A stretch of DNA of 64,000 nt. Source: Chloroflexota bacterium. Lineage in GTDB: Bacteria > Chloroflexota > Anaerolineae > B4-G1 > SLSP01. A program made the position numbers and the translations under genes. Below the pieces are notes generated by a model. That model was not told where the DNA came from, made no database searches, and saw nothing but the letters and a program-made list of their open reading frames with translations. The DNA lies in NCBI GenBank assembly GCA_019873645.1, contig JAIOAX010000007.1, positions 62,001 to 126,000 on the forward strand. Reading direction: 5' to 3'. This document shows positions 1 to 8,629 of this stretch, in pieces. Position 1 is the stretch's first letter; each line of letters starts with the position of its first letter.

Positions 1-2
1 TC

Positions 3-1979
3 TGGCAACACAGCCTCCACTCCAACGCCCATATTTTGAGCGCCGCCATCACTGCGACGCAGTTGTGGCTGTTGGTGCGCTGGTTCTACGAGGGCCGCGA
101 CCGCTGGTTATTGGCCCTGGCCTTTTCGGCAGGTATCGGCGTGACCCATCATCCCATCACCGTTTGGGGATTGCCGGCTTACGCCATTTTCATTTTGATC
201 CGGCGCCCCAAAATTCTGAGGCAATGGAAAACGTTGTTGCCCTTTATCGGCTGCGGCCTTTTGGGATTGATACCCTGGCTTTACTTCCCCTTGCGCAGCC
301 CCGCTGTCCCTTTCGGCCCTACCGACATGCGCACATGGGAAGGGTTTCTGCGGCATGCGACGGCCCAGGGCTTGCGGGTCAACCTGTTTCATTTCGGCCT
401 GGCGGATCAATTCGACCGGCTACGGATGTTCTGGACGTTGCTGCGTTTACAATTCCCCTGGCCGTTGCTGGTGTTGATGGGTGTGGGGATGGGGTGGCTG
501 ATGGCGCGCCGTCCGCACCTGGCGTGGCTGTGGGGCCTGTTCCTGGTGGGACATTTGGGATTCACGCTGAATTCCGTGCAGGATGTGATGGCCTATCTCC
601 TGCATGCCTTCATGGCGCTGGCGTTCCCGCTTGGGATAGGCGTGTGGCGGCTTCTGGAAACCTTGAAATGCCGACTACCGGCTTGGGGAGGGGCACTGAT
701 AGCGTTGGCGATGCTGGCTTTGCCGGTGGGCGCGCTCATCCACACCTTCCCTTGTATTTCACTGCGCGATTGGGATGCTGCCGATGCTTTTGTAGATGAG
801 GTGACGGCACGTTTTGCCGGTCGCGGGGAAGGCGCGGCGCTGGCTTCAGATTGGGAACACCTGACGCCGTATTTCTATCGGGCGTTCGTGAACGGTGCAG
901 CCCTTGAGGCAGCGGATGTGCGTCCGCTCTATGTGACCGGCGCCCTTTCGTGGACCGATGCCGTATTCGGCAATCTGGCGGCCGGGCCGGTGTACCTCAC
1001 CAATTACCGCCGCGAGATCCGCGACCTGGGCTTTCGACTTCGTCCAGAGGGAACGCTCTGGCGCGTTCTGGAACCACCGGCGCTTGAGGCTGTTGCGCCG
1101 CAGAATCCGCTATCCAATGTCTGGGTGGACGGGCGCGTCGAACTGCTCGGCTACGACTTGCCCAAAACGACCGCCTCGCCGGGCGAGGTGCTGCCGCTAA
1201 CGCTCTACGCGCGCGTGGCGACGACCGAGACGGCGATTCTGATGCCTTTTGCACGCTTGGGCCAGATCGAACAGCGTTGGACGACGGATAGCCGCCACTT
1301 GACGCCGGATTGGTTGCCCGGCGAGATCATCGTCGAGCGCTATGAGGTTTACGTCCCCTACACTCTGACGCCGGGAACTTATCCGTTGACGCTCGGCTAT
1401 ACGGATATGACGAACGCCGTTGCCGAATTATCCTTCACAAATGGCGACACAGCATTACGCCTGGCCGAATTGACCGTATTGCCCGAGACGCGGGGTGCGC
1501 CGGAAAATCGTGTGTTGGCGCGCGCGCTGACCAACATCGGCAACGATGTGGCGTTGCTTTCTGCACGCGCGCGCGTTGGCTTGACGACGCGGCAGGGTAT
1601 TTGGGAAGAGCCGTTGACGCTTCAAGCCGGTCAACCGCTGCATTTGACTTTGACCTGGCATGTCCTGGCGCGTCCACGCACGAGTTACACGGTGTTCATT
1701 CACTTGATTGACGCTGCCGGCGTTCCGTGGTTTGGGCATGATTACACCCCTCTGGGAGGGGCTTTTCCCTCCTACTTGTGGTTTCCGAAGTGGCTGGAAG
1801 GGCAACAGGTGATTGACCCTTACCGGCTCGTCATACCGGAAAATGTTCCGCCGGGGCAGTATTGGCTGGAAGTGGGGATGTACGAAATGGGCAGCATCCG
1901 TCGCATCCCCCAATTCGATTTTCAGGGTACAATGACAGGCGACCGCTTCATCTTAGGTCCGCTACTTCTGCTTCCTTGA
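3..1979 (+). CDS. DUF2723-like polytopic membrane protein, 5' partial
   Basis: The frame is open to the left edge of the window, so the true start lies outside; a TTG at 36 is only an internal codon. The N-terminal third has several hydrophobic segments and the motif pair SNAHI...GVTHH, followed by an R-R-P-K loop, as in DUF2723 proteins, which are related to protein O-mannosyltransferase-type GT-C enzymes. The rest (from about residue 330) is soluble and beta-rich and probably extracytoplasmic. The protein ends in a hydrophobic tail, GPLLLLP. I infer a membrane glycosyltransferase or sugar-processing role; the acceptor cannot be told. The family call is moderately sure and the activity is not shown. 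Confidence 0.6.
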   Translation, partial: WQHSLHSNAHILSAAITATQLWLLVRWFYEGRDRWLLALAFSAGIGVTHHPITVWGLPAYAIFILIRRPKILRQWKTLLPFIGCGLLGLIPWLYFPLRSPAVPFGPTDMRTWEGFLRHATAQGLRVNLFHFGLADQFDRLRMFWTLLRLQFPWPLLVLMGVGMGWLMARRPHLAWLWGLFLVGHLGFTLNSVQDVMAYLLHAFMALAFPLGIGVWRLLETLKCRLPAWGGALIALAMLALPVGALIHTFPCISLRDWDAADAFVDEVTARFAGRGEGAALASDWEHLTPYFYRAFVNGAALEAADVRPLYVTGALSWTDAVFGNLAAGPVYLTNYRREIRDLGFRLRPEGTLWRVLEPPALEAVAPQNPLSNVWVDGRVELLGYDLPKTTASPGEVLPLTLYARVATTETAILMPFARLGQIEQRWTTDSRHLTPDWLPGEIIVERYEVYVPYTLTPGTYPLTLGYTDMTNAVAELSFTNGDTALRLAELTVLPETRGAPENRVLARALTNIGNDVALLSARARVGLTTRQGIWEEPLTLQAGQPLHLTLTWHVLARPRTSYTVFIHLIDAAGVPWFGHDYTPLGGAFPSYLWFPKWLEGQQVIDPYRLVIPENVPPGQYWLEVGMYEMGSIRRIPQFDFQGTMTGDRFILGPLLLLP

Positions 1980-1999
1980 CAAAAACATAACAACATACA

Positions 2000-2042
2000 A
2001 CATTCTAACGTTCAAACGTTTGAACGTTCTAACGTTCCAACG
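2000..2042. repeat. AACGTT palindromic repeat cluster
   Basis: AACGTT occurs at least four times here. A perfect 22-bp palindrome lies at 2007-2028 and further half-copies follow up to 2041. The cluster stands directly before the GAGGAGGT ribosome-binding site of the DUF4446 gene. Confidence 0.8.
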
Positions 2043-2062
2043 CGCATTTCGAGGAGGTATCT

Positions 2063-2557
2063 ATGACCGGTTTAGTGCTGTGGGTGATTGCTGCGACGAT
2101 TTTGCTGTTCGTGGGAATTTACTGGGTTTACGTCCTGGAAAAACGTCTCAAAGTGATGGAAGAACGTTACCAGAAGATTTTGGCGTTAGCGGAAGACACT
2201 GACCAGGCGACCCTGGTACAATTGTTGACGCGCCTGGAAGCGCAGGAAACACGCCTCGGTAGCGCGGAAGCGGCCTTGCGTCGCTTGGGGGAGATTTTGC
2301 CGCACGTCGTTCAAGGGTACGGCATCATCCGCTACAGCGCGTTTGAGAACGTGGGCGGGGACCAGAGCTTCTCGCTGGCATTGGTGGATGCCCATGGCAA
2401 TGGCGCCATTCTCAGCGGTTTGAACTCGCGTGATGACACGCGGGTCTACGCCAAGCCGTTGAAACAGTGGCGTTCATCGTATAGCCTCAGCGCCGAAGAG
2501 CAACAAGCCCTCGGCCAGGCGCGCCAGATGATCGAAGGACCGCCCGCTAACCCTTGA
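2063..2557 (+). CDS. DUF4446 family membrane-anchored protein
   Basis: This 164-residue protein has one N-terminal transmembrane segment (about residues 3-24), a charged coiled-coil-like stretch (25-85) and a C-terminal domain with GGDQSFSLAL, NGNGAILSGL and TRVYAKP. Those motifs are typical of DUF4446, a family of unknown function common in Firmicutes and Chloroflexota. GAGGAGGT lies seven to eight bases before the ATG. The gene lies upstream of a bactofilin gene that appears to have its own promoter. The family call is strong; the function is unknown. Confidence 0.85.
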   Translation: MTGLVLWVIAATILLFVGIYWVYVLEKRLKVMEERYQKILALAEDTDQATLVQLLTRLEAQETRLGSAEAALRRLGEILPHVVQGYGIIRYSAFENVGGDQSFSLALVDAHGNGAILSGLNSRDDTRVYAKPLKQWRSSYSLSAEEQQALGQARQMIEGPPANP

Positions 2558-2586
2558 GTAAGGGAGAAATAAAAGAGGCATTGCGT

Positions 2587-2614
2587 TTGACAAACTACCG
2601 CCCCCGGTTATTAT
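2587..2614 (+). promoter_or_regulatory. Putative sigma-70 promoter for the bactofilin gene
   Basis: TTGACA at 2587-2592 and TATTAT at 2609-2614 are separated by 16 bases, about 100 bases before the bactofilin start. The preceding TTGCGTTTGAC context recurs at 4875-4884. Confidence 0.5.
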
Positions 2615-2649
2615 TAGCTTAAAGTGAATTTGATACGGACTTTAACTTG

Positions 2650-2700
2650 TTTATCCGCCATTCACCGTTCGCCATTTGCAATTTACTATTTGCAATTCTA
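2650..2700. repeat. ATTYRCC-type short tandem repeat
   Basis: Degenerate 7-8-base units such as CCATTCA, CCGTTCG, CCATTTG and CAATTTA follow one another and end four bases before the GAGGAGGA ribosome-binding site of the bactofilin gene. The same unit family recurs at 5320-5391 and 17600-17636. Confidence 0.7.
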
Positions 2701-2716
2701 AGTTGAGGAGGAATCC

Positions 2717-3238
2717 ATGTCATGGCTAGGTGGTAAGGGAAAAACCAAAGAACCTGCTGCACCAGTTGTAAAACCCACAACGACCGGAGGAGGAGGACGT
2801 ATGCCGCAACCAGCAATTGAATCAACGATTGGAGCCAATACTCACATCAAGGGTGACATTCAAGGCGATGGCGGTTTGCGTGTGGATGGCATTGTCGAAG
2901 GCACCATCGAGATCACCGGCAACCTGGTGATTACCGAGAGCGCAAAGGTGCGTGCGGAGATTAAGGCTAACAATGTCTCCATCGCCGGCGCAGTACAGGG
3001 CAATATCTCGGCGAATCGCGTGGAGATTCTCGATACCGGCCGGGTGTGGGGCGACCTGACGATCAAATCGCTGTTGATCAACGAAGGGGCATACTTGCGC
3101 GGGCAGACATTTATGCCGCAGGACTTGCAACCGCCGAAGCTCGAAGCGCCCAAGTCATCCAAACCTGGCGTCGTTCCTCCTGCACCTCAGGCGGGTACCG
3201 TGGTTGACGTTATGCCAGAGGAAAAACCCGGCAAGTAA
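2717..3238 (+). CDS. Bactofilin (polymer-forming cytoskeletal protein)
   Basis: The 173-residue protein has a flexible N-terminus rich in K, P and G, then a right-handed beta-helix domain (about residues 36-135). Its repeats GDIQGDGGLRVDGIVEGTI, VRAEIKANNVSIAG and GDLTIKSLLINEGAYLRG are diagnostic of bactofilins (DUF583). The C-terminus is a disordered proline-rich tail. Bactofilins form filaments without nucleotide and often organise cell-wall or envelope enzymes. The ATG at 2717 follows GAGGAGGA by four to five bases; the internal Met at about residue 29 is less likely as a start. The convergent glycosyltransferase downstream shares a terminator. Confidence 0.92.
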   Translation: MSWLGGKGKTKEPAAPVVKPTTTGGGGRMPQPAIESTIGANTHIKGDIQGDGGLRVDGIVEGTIEITGNLVITESAKVRAEIKANNVSIAGAVQGNISANRVEILDTGRVWGDLTIKSLLINEGAYLRGQTFMPQDLQPPKLEAPKSSKPGVVPPAPQAGTVVDVMPEEKPGK

Positions 3239-3258
3239 AAGCGTATCTGGTTTGAACA

Positions 3259-3289
3259 GGACAGGGACACTAATGCCCCTGTCCGTTTT
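3259..3289. terminator. Terminator hairpin between convergent genes
   Basis: An 8-bp perfect stem (GGACAGGG 3259-3266 with CCCTGTCC 3277-3284) is followed by GTTTTT on the plus strand. The stop codon of the minus-strand glycosyltransferase (3270-3272) lies inside the loop. Confidence 0.75.
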
Positions 3290-4742
3290 TATTTCCGAGT
3301 TTCCTTGACTGTTGCCGTACTGTGTCCCATAGTACGAGCGTTAATCCTGATAACGCAATGATACTGAACGGCATCAGAGCGACCTGCTTAAGCTCTCCCA
3401 TGAATGCCAGGGCTATGAGTATGTAGAGACTTAAAACAATTTCACCGGGGAGCGCCCGATCCAATCGGATACGATACCGCGTGTTACGCCAGTCTCCTTG
3501 CCTCCCGCGCAGCTCGAATTTGGGCGTGCGTTTGAATTCACCGCCCCAGTGCAGTAAACCATCGAGTACCCCCAATGTCGTGTTCCAACTGATGCCGATG
3601 CCCAAGGCCATTAAAAAAGGATAGACAAGGATGCGACGCGGCCAATCGCGATGCAAGGCTGCCTGTCCGATGATATAGAGCAGGGGCGGTAACATCGTCA
3701 ATGTTCCCAGTGCGGCGATCAGTATGGGCACGCGCGGGTTATAGAGCGCCATTGGCGCGCTGAGCAATACTAATGTCAGGATCAGCGGCTGCGTAAGATA
3801 ACCGCTCAGGTGGAGCAGGGCCATTATTTTTTGTGTTGGCTTCAAACGTGGTGAGCGCACAATGGCGCCGCTTAATTTGCGCAATACCTGCGTGGTGCCT
3901 TTTGCCCAACGGTATTGTTGTTGCCGGAACGCTGCGACGAGCGGGGGGAGTTCTGCCGGTGCGACGACATCCGGTAGATACAACACCTGCCATCCGGCGA
4001 GCTGCGCGCGGTAACTCAAATCCAGGTCTTCGGCGACGGTATCGTGTTGCCAGCCGCCGGCTTCTTCGATGGCGCGCCGCCGCCAGACGCCGGCCGTGCC
4101 GTTAAAGTTCATAAACAACCCGGAGCGGTTGCGCGCGATATGCTCCACGGTGAAATGGGCATCCAATGCCAGGGCCTGGGCGCGGGTAACGAGAGAATAC
4201 TCGGCATTCAGGTGTCCCCACCGTCCTTGCACAAAACCCAGCTTCGGATCGGCGACAAGGTAAGGAACCGTCCGCCGCAGAAAATCCGGCGCGGGTGCAA
4301 AGTCCGCATCGAAGATGGCGACATATTCGCCGCGCGCCTGCTGCAAGCCCGCAGCCAGCGCTCCGGCTTTGTAGCCGGTGGGACGGTCACGGTGCAAGAG
4401 ATGAATATCATAGCCTTCAGCCTGTAACCGTTCAACCTCGGCCTGCAACAGCGTTGTTGTATCGTCGTTGGAATCGTCGAGCACCTGAATCTCAAGCCGC
4501 TCACGGGGCCAATCGAAAGCCGCGACGGCGGCCAGAACTCTCCGGGCAACATAACGTTCGTTGCGTAACGGAATCTGGACGGTCACGATGGGCAAGGCTG
4601 TTTCCGGGAGCTGGGGTGTGGTCGGCGACGGCTCCCGGCGATGCAGCAGATACAATATGATAAGCGTGACGATATGGACGGCATAAAACGCCAGTCCGAC
4701 CAAAATGGCCGCATAGAGATATCCTACTACTTGTGAAATCAT
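3270..4742 (-). CDS. Family 2 glycosyltransferase, cellulose/mannan-synthase type
   Basis: The protein has one N-terminal transmembrane segment, a GT-A domain and about four C-terminal transmembrane segments. Visible motifs are LDDSNDDT, the DxD site FDADF, the acceptor motif VAEDLDLSYR and QQQYRWAKG. These match processive GT2 enzymes of the cellulose-synthase-like group, which polymerise and export beta-glycans from nucleotide sugars. The substrate cannot be read from sequence. I place the start at 4742 because GGAGG precedes it by four bases, while the upstream ATG at 4775 overlaps a TATAAT box. It is convergent with the bactofilin gene. Confidence 0.85.
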   Translation of the reverse strand: MISQVVGYLYAAILVGLAFYAVHIVTLIILYLLHRREPSPTTPQLPETALPIVTVQIPLRNERYVARRVLAAVAAFDWPRERLEIQVLDDSNDDTTTLLQAEVERLQAEGYDIHLLHRDRPTGYKAGALAAGLQQARGEYVAIFDADFAPAPDFLRRTVPYLVADPKLGFVQGRWGHLNAEYSLVTRAQALALDAHFTVEHIARNRSGLFMNFNGTAGVWRRRAIEEAGGWQHDTVAEDLDLSYRAQLAGWQVLYLPDVVAPAELPPLVAAFRQQQYRWAKGTTQVLRKLSGAIVRSPRLKPTQKIMALLHLSGYLTQPLILTLVLLSAPMALYNPRVPILIAALGTLTMLPPLLYIIGQAALHRDWPRRILVYPFLMALGIGISWNTTLGVLDGLLHWGGEFKRTPKFELRGRQGDWRNTRYRIRLDRALPGEIVLSLYILIALAFMGELKQVALMPFSIIALSGLTLVLWDTVRQQSRKLGNKNGQGH

Positions 4743-4773
4743 AGTCCTCCAACTTCTTGAAGTGTGTGCTTGC

Positions 4774-4782
4774 ATTATAACA
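4774..4782 (-). promoter_or_regulatory. Extended -10 promoter for the GT2 gene
   Basis: Read on the minus strand, TGTTATAAT is an extended -10 element about 32 bases before the chosen start at 4742. No good -35 is visible. Its position argues against use of the ATG at 4775. Confidence 0.45.
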
Positions 4783-4879
4783 CTTTCGCTTGACAGCTAT
4801 GAGGGGTGGACGACAATATAACGGTGGTGGAGTGAGTTTTTGTATATCCCCTTGCTTACGCTTGTCATTGGCGTTGCGT

Positions 4880-4907
4880 TTGACTTTGCATAAAATTGAA
4901 ATAGCAT
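4880..4907 (+). promoter_or_regulatory. Putative promoter of the AOR-Hdr operon
   Basis: TTGACT (4880-4885) and TAGCAT (4902-4907) are 16 bases apart, about 45 bases before the MoaD-like start. No other good promoter was seen before the oxidoreductase gene. Confidence 0.4.
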
Positions 4908-4952
4908 AGCTGCGGTTTAACCCTGGTGATGATGATAATGTTGGGAGGAAAT

Positions 4953-5237
4953 ATGCGTATCCTTGTAGAGTTTACAGGCATACCCAGAGTGGTTACCGGC
5001 GTGAAACAAATTCCCCTTGAATTTCAGGATGGCGTAACCTATCGTGAAATCGTCCGGCAGTTGGGAAAACTCTATCCCCAACTTATCGGTGAGGTATTGC
5101 AGCCTGATGGCGAGACCTTCCAGCCCTCGAATATGCTTAATCTCAACGGCCAGCGGATGATCCAACCGGCGCAGATGAATGAATCTCCTCACGATGGCGA
5201 CCGCCTGATCCTGATGTCCATCCTCGCCGGTGGCTGA
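4953..5237 (+). CDS. MoaD/ThiS-like ubiquitin-fold protein
   Basis: This 94-residue protein starts MRILVEF and ends ILAGG. It has the length and C-terminal diglycine of MoaD/ThiS/SAMP proteins, whose terminal glycine is thiocarboxylated to deliver sulfur in pterin cofactor or thiamine synthesis. GGGAGG lies five bases before the ATG at 4953; an upstream in-frame ATG at 4926 lacks a site. It sits directly before an AOR-family oxidoreductase, which needs a tungsto- or molybdopterin. I therefore infer a role in making or sulfurating that cofactor. A ThiS role is not excluded but no thi genes are near. Confidence 0.8.
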   Translation: MRILVEFTGIPRVVTGVKQIPLEFQDGVTYREIVRQLGKLYPQLIGEVLQPDGETFQPSNMLNLNGQRMIQPAQMNESPHDGDRLILMSILAGG

Positions 5238-5238
5238 T

Positions 5239-5309
5239 ATGAGCAAGGGGCAGGAAGCAAGGGGCAGGAAGCAAGGGGCAGGAAGCAAGGGGCAGGAAGC
5301 AAGGGGCAA
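5239..5309. repeat. 14-bp tandem repeat, five copies
   Basis: The unit AAGCAAGGGGCAGG is repeated about five times with almost no change, immediately after the MoaD-like stop codon. The reading frames through it are low complexity and I do not regard them as coding. Confidence 0.9.
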
Positions 5310-5391
5310 GGAATTGAATCATAAATTCGTTATTTGCCATTCCTTTATTCACCATTCGCCATTCGCAATCCGTAATTCGCCATTCTCAGGA
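5310..5391. repeat. ATTCGC-type degenerate short repeat
   Basis: A run of units such as CCATTCG, CAATCCG and TAATTCG ends at the CAGGAGG ribosome-binding site of the oxidoreductase gene. It belongs to the same unit family as 2650-2700. Confidence 0.75.
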
Positions 5392-5398
5392 GGTTGTT

Positions 5399-7285
5399 AT
5401 GTACGGTTACAGCGGCAAGATTTTGCATATTGATCTGACCACACGCAAAAGTTGGACTGAAAGAAAGCCGGAGGAGTGGTACAAAATCTACATCGGCGGC
5501 GTCTCGATGGCGGCGCGCTTGCTGTGGGAAAACATTAAACCCGGTTGTGACCCCCTCTCGCCGGACAACCCCATCTGCATTGCCAACGGTATGTTTGCCG
5601 GAACGCCTGTGCCGGTGGGCGGCAAATACGGGCTGGCCTCCAAGTCGCCGCTGACCGGTTTCATCGGTGATAGCCTTTCGGGGAGCTGGTTTCCGGTGGC
5701 GCTTAAGCGCAGCGGCTGGGATGCCATCGTGATCCACGGCGCCAGTGCGGAATGGGTGAACGTCTTCATTGATGATGACCGGGTGATGTTCCGCGACGCC
5801 CGCAAACTCGTCGGCCTGAACACTTACGAGACCGAGGAAGCCATCCGCGAGGAATTGCTCGATGACCAGGTGCGTTCTGCCACCATCGGGCCGGGTGGCG
5901 AAAAGCTGGTACGTTTCGCCAATGTCACCAACGATGGCCGGCAGGCCGGACGCACCGGGCACGGCGCGGTATGGGGATCGAAGAAACTCAAGGCTGTTTC
6001 GGTGCGCGGCACGCGCGGCGTCGTGGTCGCCGACCCGGATACGCTGATGAAGCTCTCTTTCGATATCACCCAACAAGCGCAGGGGCCGTATACCGTCAAA
6101 TATCGCGTGTTGGGCACCGCGACCAACGTGCTGAACATGAACAAACTCGGTTTGTTGCCTACCCGCAACTTCCAGCAGGGTGTCTTTGAAATGGCCGAGC
6201 AGGTCAGCGGCGAGTACATGGAAGAGCACCACAAGGTCAAGAAAATCGCCTGCGCCCAGTGTCCGATTGCCTGTGAACAGGTATCGGCGGCCAAACAGGG
6301 GCTTTACGCCGGGGCAATGACGGGCATCGAATACGAATGTCTGTTTGCCAATGGCCCCAACCTGGGTATCGGCGATATGAATGCCGTCATCAAGTTGATC
6401 GAGATTGCCGATCGGGGTGGTGTAGACGCAATGAGCCAGGGTGTGACCATTTCCTGGGCGATGGAGTCGTTTGAGCGCGGCGTCTTCAAGAAAGAGGATT
6501 TCAAGTGCAAGAAATATCCCGAGGGCTTCGAGCCGAATTTCGGCAATGCTGAGGCTGCCGTCACACTGGCCGAGATGATCCGTGACCGCGAGGGCATCGG
6601 CGATTTGCTGGCCGAAGGGACGCGCATCGCCAGTCGGCGCGTGGATGCGGAACGGGGAACAGAATCCTACAAATGGGCCATGCACATCAAGGGCCTGGAG
6701 TGTCCCGGCTACGACGCCCGTGGCCTCAAAACTTTCTCCGTGGGATTAGCGGCGGGTACGCGCGGCGGCTGTCACAACCGTTCGGCGGCTTACGACCCCG
6801 ACATTCAAGGGGAAGTCAACCGCTTTACCATTGACGAGACCCGCGGTAAAGTCGCTGCTGATACCGAGGAATATGCGGCCGTCTACGATACGCTGCCGCT
6901 GTGCAAATTCATCCGTCGCTGCTTCACCGGCAAGGCCGACCGCGCCGGCGCCTGGCCGACGATTGCCAAACTCATCAATGCCACTACCGGTTGGAATTTT
7001 GGTTACGAGGACGTGGACCTGATCGGCGTGCGCGCGCACACCATCAAGAAAGCCTTTAACATCCGCGAGGGCTGGACGCGTGCTGATGACCATTTACCCT
7101 ATCGCTGGCATCACGATCCTATGAAAGAGGGCGCCTCCGCCGGACATGTGGTCACAGAAGAGGAACTGGAATACCTCAAAGACCTTTACTACGCTGCTAA
7201 AGGCTGGACAAAAGAGGGTCTCATCCCCAAAGCCAAATTGATCGAACTGGGGATGGAGGATGTGGCAGAGGCAATCGGCGTATAA
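5399..7285 (+). CDS. Tungsten-type aldehyde:ferredoxin oxidoreductase family (AOR/BamB-like)
   Basis: The full-length 628-residue protein begins YGYSGKILHIDL, as AOR-family proteins do. Four cysteines for a [4Fe-4S] cluster are visible: C285, C288, C292 (CAQCPIAC) and C502 (PLCKF). E311/E313 in GIEYE and H459 in GGCHNRS match the acidic and histidine active-site positions of AOR. The family holds a bis-pterin W (or Mo) and oxidises aldehydes to acids, or in BamB reduces benzoyl-CoA. The downstream ferredoxin, HdrA-MvhD, HdrC and HdrB genes make a Bam-like or aldehyde-linked electron-transfer complex plausible; the substrate is unknown. CAGGAGG precedes the ATG. Confidence 0.93.
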   Translation: MYGYSGKILHIDLTTRKSWTERKPEEWYKIYIGGVSMAARLLWENIKPGCDPLSPDNPICIANGMFAGTPVPVGGKYGLASKSPLTGFIGDSLSGSWFPVALKRSGWDAIVIHGASAEWVNVFIDDDRVMFRDARKLVGLNTYETEEAIREELLDDQVRSATIGPGGEKLVRFANVTNDGRQAGRTGHGAVWGSKKLKAVSVRGTRGVVVADPDTLMKLSFDITQQAQGPYTVKYRVLGTATNVLNMNKLGLLPTRNFQQGVFEMAEQVSGEYMEEHHKVKKIACAQCPIACEQVSAAKQGLYAGAMTGIEYECLFANGPNLGIGDMNAVIKLIEIADRGGVDAMSQGVTISWAMESFERGVFKKEDFKCKKYPEGFEPNFGNAEAAVTLAEMIRDREGIGDLLAEGTRIASRRVDAERGTESYKWAMHIKGLECPGYDARGLKTFSVGLAAGTRGGCHNRSAAYDPDIQGEVNRFTIDETRGKVAADTEEYAAVYDTLPLCKFIRRCFTGKADRAGAWPTIAKLINATTGWNFGYEDVDLIGVRAHTIKKAFNIREGWTRADDHLPYRWHHDPMKEGASAGHVVTEEELEYLKDLYYAAKGWTKEGLIPKAKLIELGMEDVAEAIGV

Positions 7286-7286
7286 A

Positions 7287-7408
7287 ATCATGAATCATGA
7301 GTCATGGATCATGAGCCGTTCGGCGTGATTCGCTGATTCATGATTCACTGATTCATGATTCGCTGATTCATGATTCTTTGATTCATGATTCACTGATTCC
7401 TGATTCCT
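7287..7408. repeat. TGATTCA-type tandem repeat
   Basis: Units TGATTCA, TGATTCG and TGATTCC are repeated about twelve times, after an ATCATGA-rich start. The run fills the whole spacer between the oxidoreductase and the ferredoxin gene and stops about 15 bases before its start. Confidence 0.85.
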
Positions 7409-7422
7409 TACGGGAGTGAACT

Positions 7423-7926
7423 ATGGTAACTTCAACATCCAGATATGCCTATATTGCGTGCGATGCCACAAAATGCATCGGTTGCCAGTTGTGCGAATAC
7501 ATTTGCTCCTACACCAAAACCGGGGAGTACAATACTTATCGCAGTCGCATCCGCACCGTGCGCGTGAATGAAATCCTCATCACGGCGGTTGCCTGCCGTA
7601 CCTGCGAGGACGCGCCCTGCGTGATTGCCTGCACCCGCGACGCTCTGACGCAAGACCCGGAGACCGGCATCATCCACGTGGATGCGGAACGCTGCGACGG
7701 CTGCGCCTGGTGCATCGAGGCGTGCGATTTCGGCGCAATTTCCATCAACCCGGCGACCAAGATGGCGGAGATTTGCGATCAGTGTGAGGACCGCGAGGAC
7801 GGCCCGCAGTGCGTCATCTGGTGTCCAAAGGACGCACTGGAGCTGACGACCGCCGATCAACGCGCCCAGAAAGCACGCCATAAGCTGATTCACGAAGAGG
7901 TGCATGGGCCGCGGTCGGTCGCTTGA
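7423..7926 (+). CDS. Four-cluster 4Fe-4S ferredoxin (HycB/DmsB/BamC-like)
   Basis: The 167-residue protein carries cysteine groups CIGCQLCEYIC, CRTCEDAPCVIAC, CDGCAWCIEAC and CDQCEDREDGPQCVIWC, enough for four [4Fe-4S] clusters. This is the layout of electron-transfer subunits of the HycB/DmsB type and of BamC. It directly follows the AOR-family gene and so probably takes electrons to or from it and passes them to the HdrABC proteins downstream. The start at 7423 follows a GGGAGTG site. No twin-arginine signal is present, so it is cytoplasmic. Confidence 0.9.
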   Translation: MVTSTSRYAYIACDATKCIGCQLCEYICSYTKTGEYNTYRSRIRTVRVNEILITAVACRTCEDAPCVIACTRDALTQDPETGIIHVDAERCDGCAWCIEACDFGAISINPATKMAEICDQCEDREDGPQCVIWCPKDALELTTADQRAQKARHKLIHEEVHGPRSVA

Positions 7927-7958
7927 GAGCGAGCACAAAGTTTTTTTGAAGGAGAGCC

Positions 7959-8291
7959 ATGACAGTTGTAGTGTCTGACCGTCTCATCAGCCCGGTATCT
8001 CGCTTGGAACCGGAACAAGATATTGAAACTGCTTTTGGACATTTGGTTGAAAACGAGCTGGTGCGACGTTTGAATCGCTATCAGCTTACCGATCGCGCTT
8101 TGCGGGATAAGTACCAAATGTCCTTCGAGGCATTTAAGGCTCAGAATCTGGTTGAGAAGCTGGGCTATACTTTTGAGGTTGAGTCGGACTTCTGGGATTG
8201 GGAAATGGCGCAAGATGGCATTGAAACGATGCAGGCTATGTTGAGTGAGCTGCGGGAGACTCAAAGTGAGCGTGACAGCACGTATTCGTGA
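7959..8291 (+). CDS. Putative antitoxin of a TumE-type pair
   Basis: The 110-residue protein has a helix-rich, acidic C-terminal half and no recognisable enzyme motif. AAGGAGAG precedes the ATG. It overlaps by 20 bases the GTG start of a downstream reading frame that resembles TumE (DUF6516) toxins, the usual toxin-antitoxin arrangement. It lies between two subunit genes of the redox operon, where it has no obvious metabolic role. I infer an antitoxin from context; I do not recognise the family by sequence. Confidence 0.5.
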   Translation: MTVVVSDRLISPVSRLEPEQDIETAFGHLVENELVRRLNRYQLTDRALRDKYQMSFEAFKAQNLVEKLGYTFEVESDFWDWEMAQDGIETMQAMLSELRETQSERDSTYS

Positions 8292-8620
8292 AGTCGAAGA
8301 AGCTGTCTTGCAGTATGCTTTTATCAAAACTATAGTCAAAGTAGATGAGACGCGCTATTCGGTTAAGTTTCGTCTACATAGTTGACGCAGAGTTGTTTAT
8401 CCAGCTATACTTTAATGAGCGTAGCGGTACGGTTGGTTTGACTCTTATTGATCGAGGGCGGCGTTTGTACGGACGTGATCAATATGCCGGTCAGTGGCAT
8501 CGCCATGCGATCAATTCACCTCATAGCCATGATGATTCGCCAGAGGGGAGAAAAGCTGTTAGTGTGAGTGAGTTTCTAGCAGAAGTGCGGGACATTTTAA
8601 TTACGGCTGGTTTGATTTGA
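8272..8620 (+). pseudogene. Frameshifted TumE-like (DUF6516) toxin gene
   Basis: From the GTG at 8272 the frame reads VTARIREVEEA...VKFRLHS and stops at 8383-8385. The adjacent frame continues the same protein, IVDAELFIQLYF...WHRHAINSPHSH, to 8620. Joining them restores one protein of about 115 residues with the histidine-rich WHRH...PHSH region typical of TumE-like toxins. The break lies at about 8377-8383 and needs a one-base gain or two-base loss (perhaps from an ATATAG run). No slippery heptamer was noticed, so I call it decay or a sequencing error rather than programmed frameshifting. Confidence 0.55.
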
Positions 8621-8629
8621 GGAGTCTTT

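Noticed and set aside
4926..4952. Longer N-terminus (MMMIMLGGN) for the MoaD-like protein
   Set aside because: The ribosome-binding site GGGAGG lies inside it and the family starts at MRILVEF.
5230..5433. Small protein coded by the 14-bp repeat
   Set aside because: The product is a low-complexity KGQEARG repeat and simply reads through the tandem repeat into the next gene's leader.
5345..6685. Long antisense frame over the AOR-family gene
   Set aside because: It is a shadow of high-GC codon use and has no family features; the plus-strand enzyme has all cluster and active-site residues.
8380..8386. Programmed frameshift or selenocysteine TGA in the TumE-like gene
   Set aside because: No slippery heptamer, downstream stem or SECIS-like structure is visible, and neighbouring toxin-type genes are also broken.
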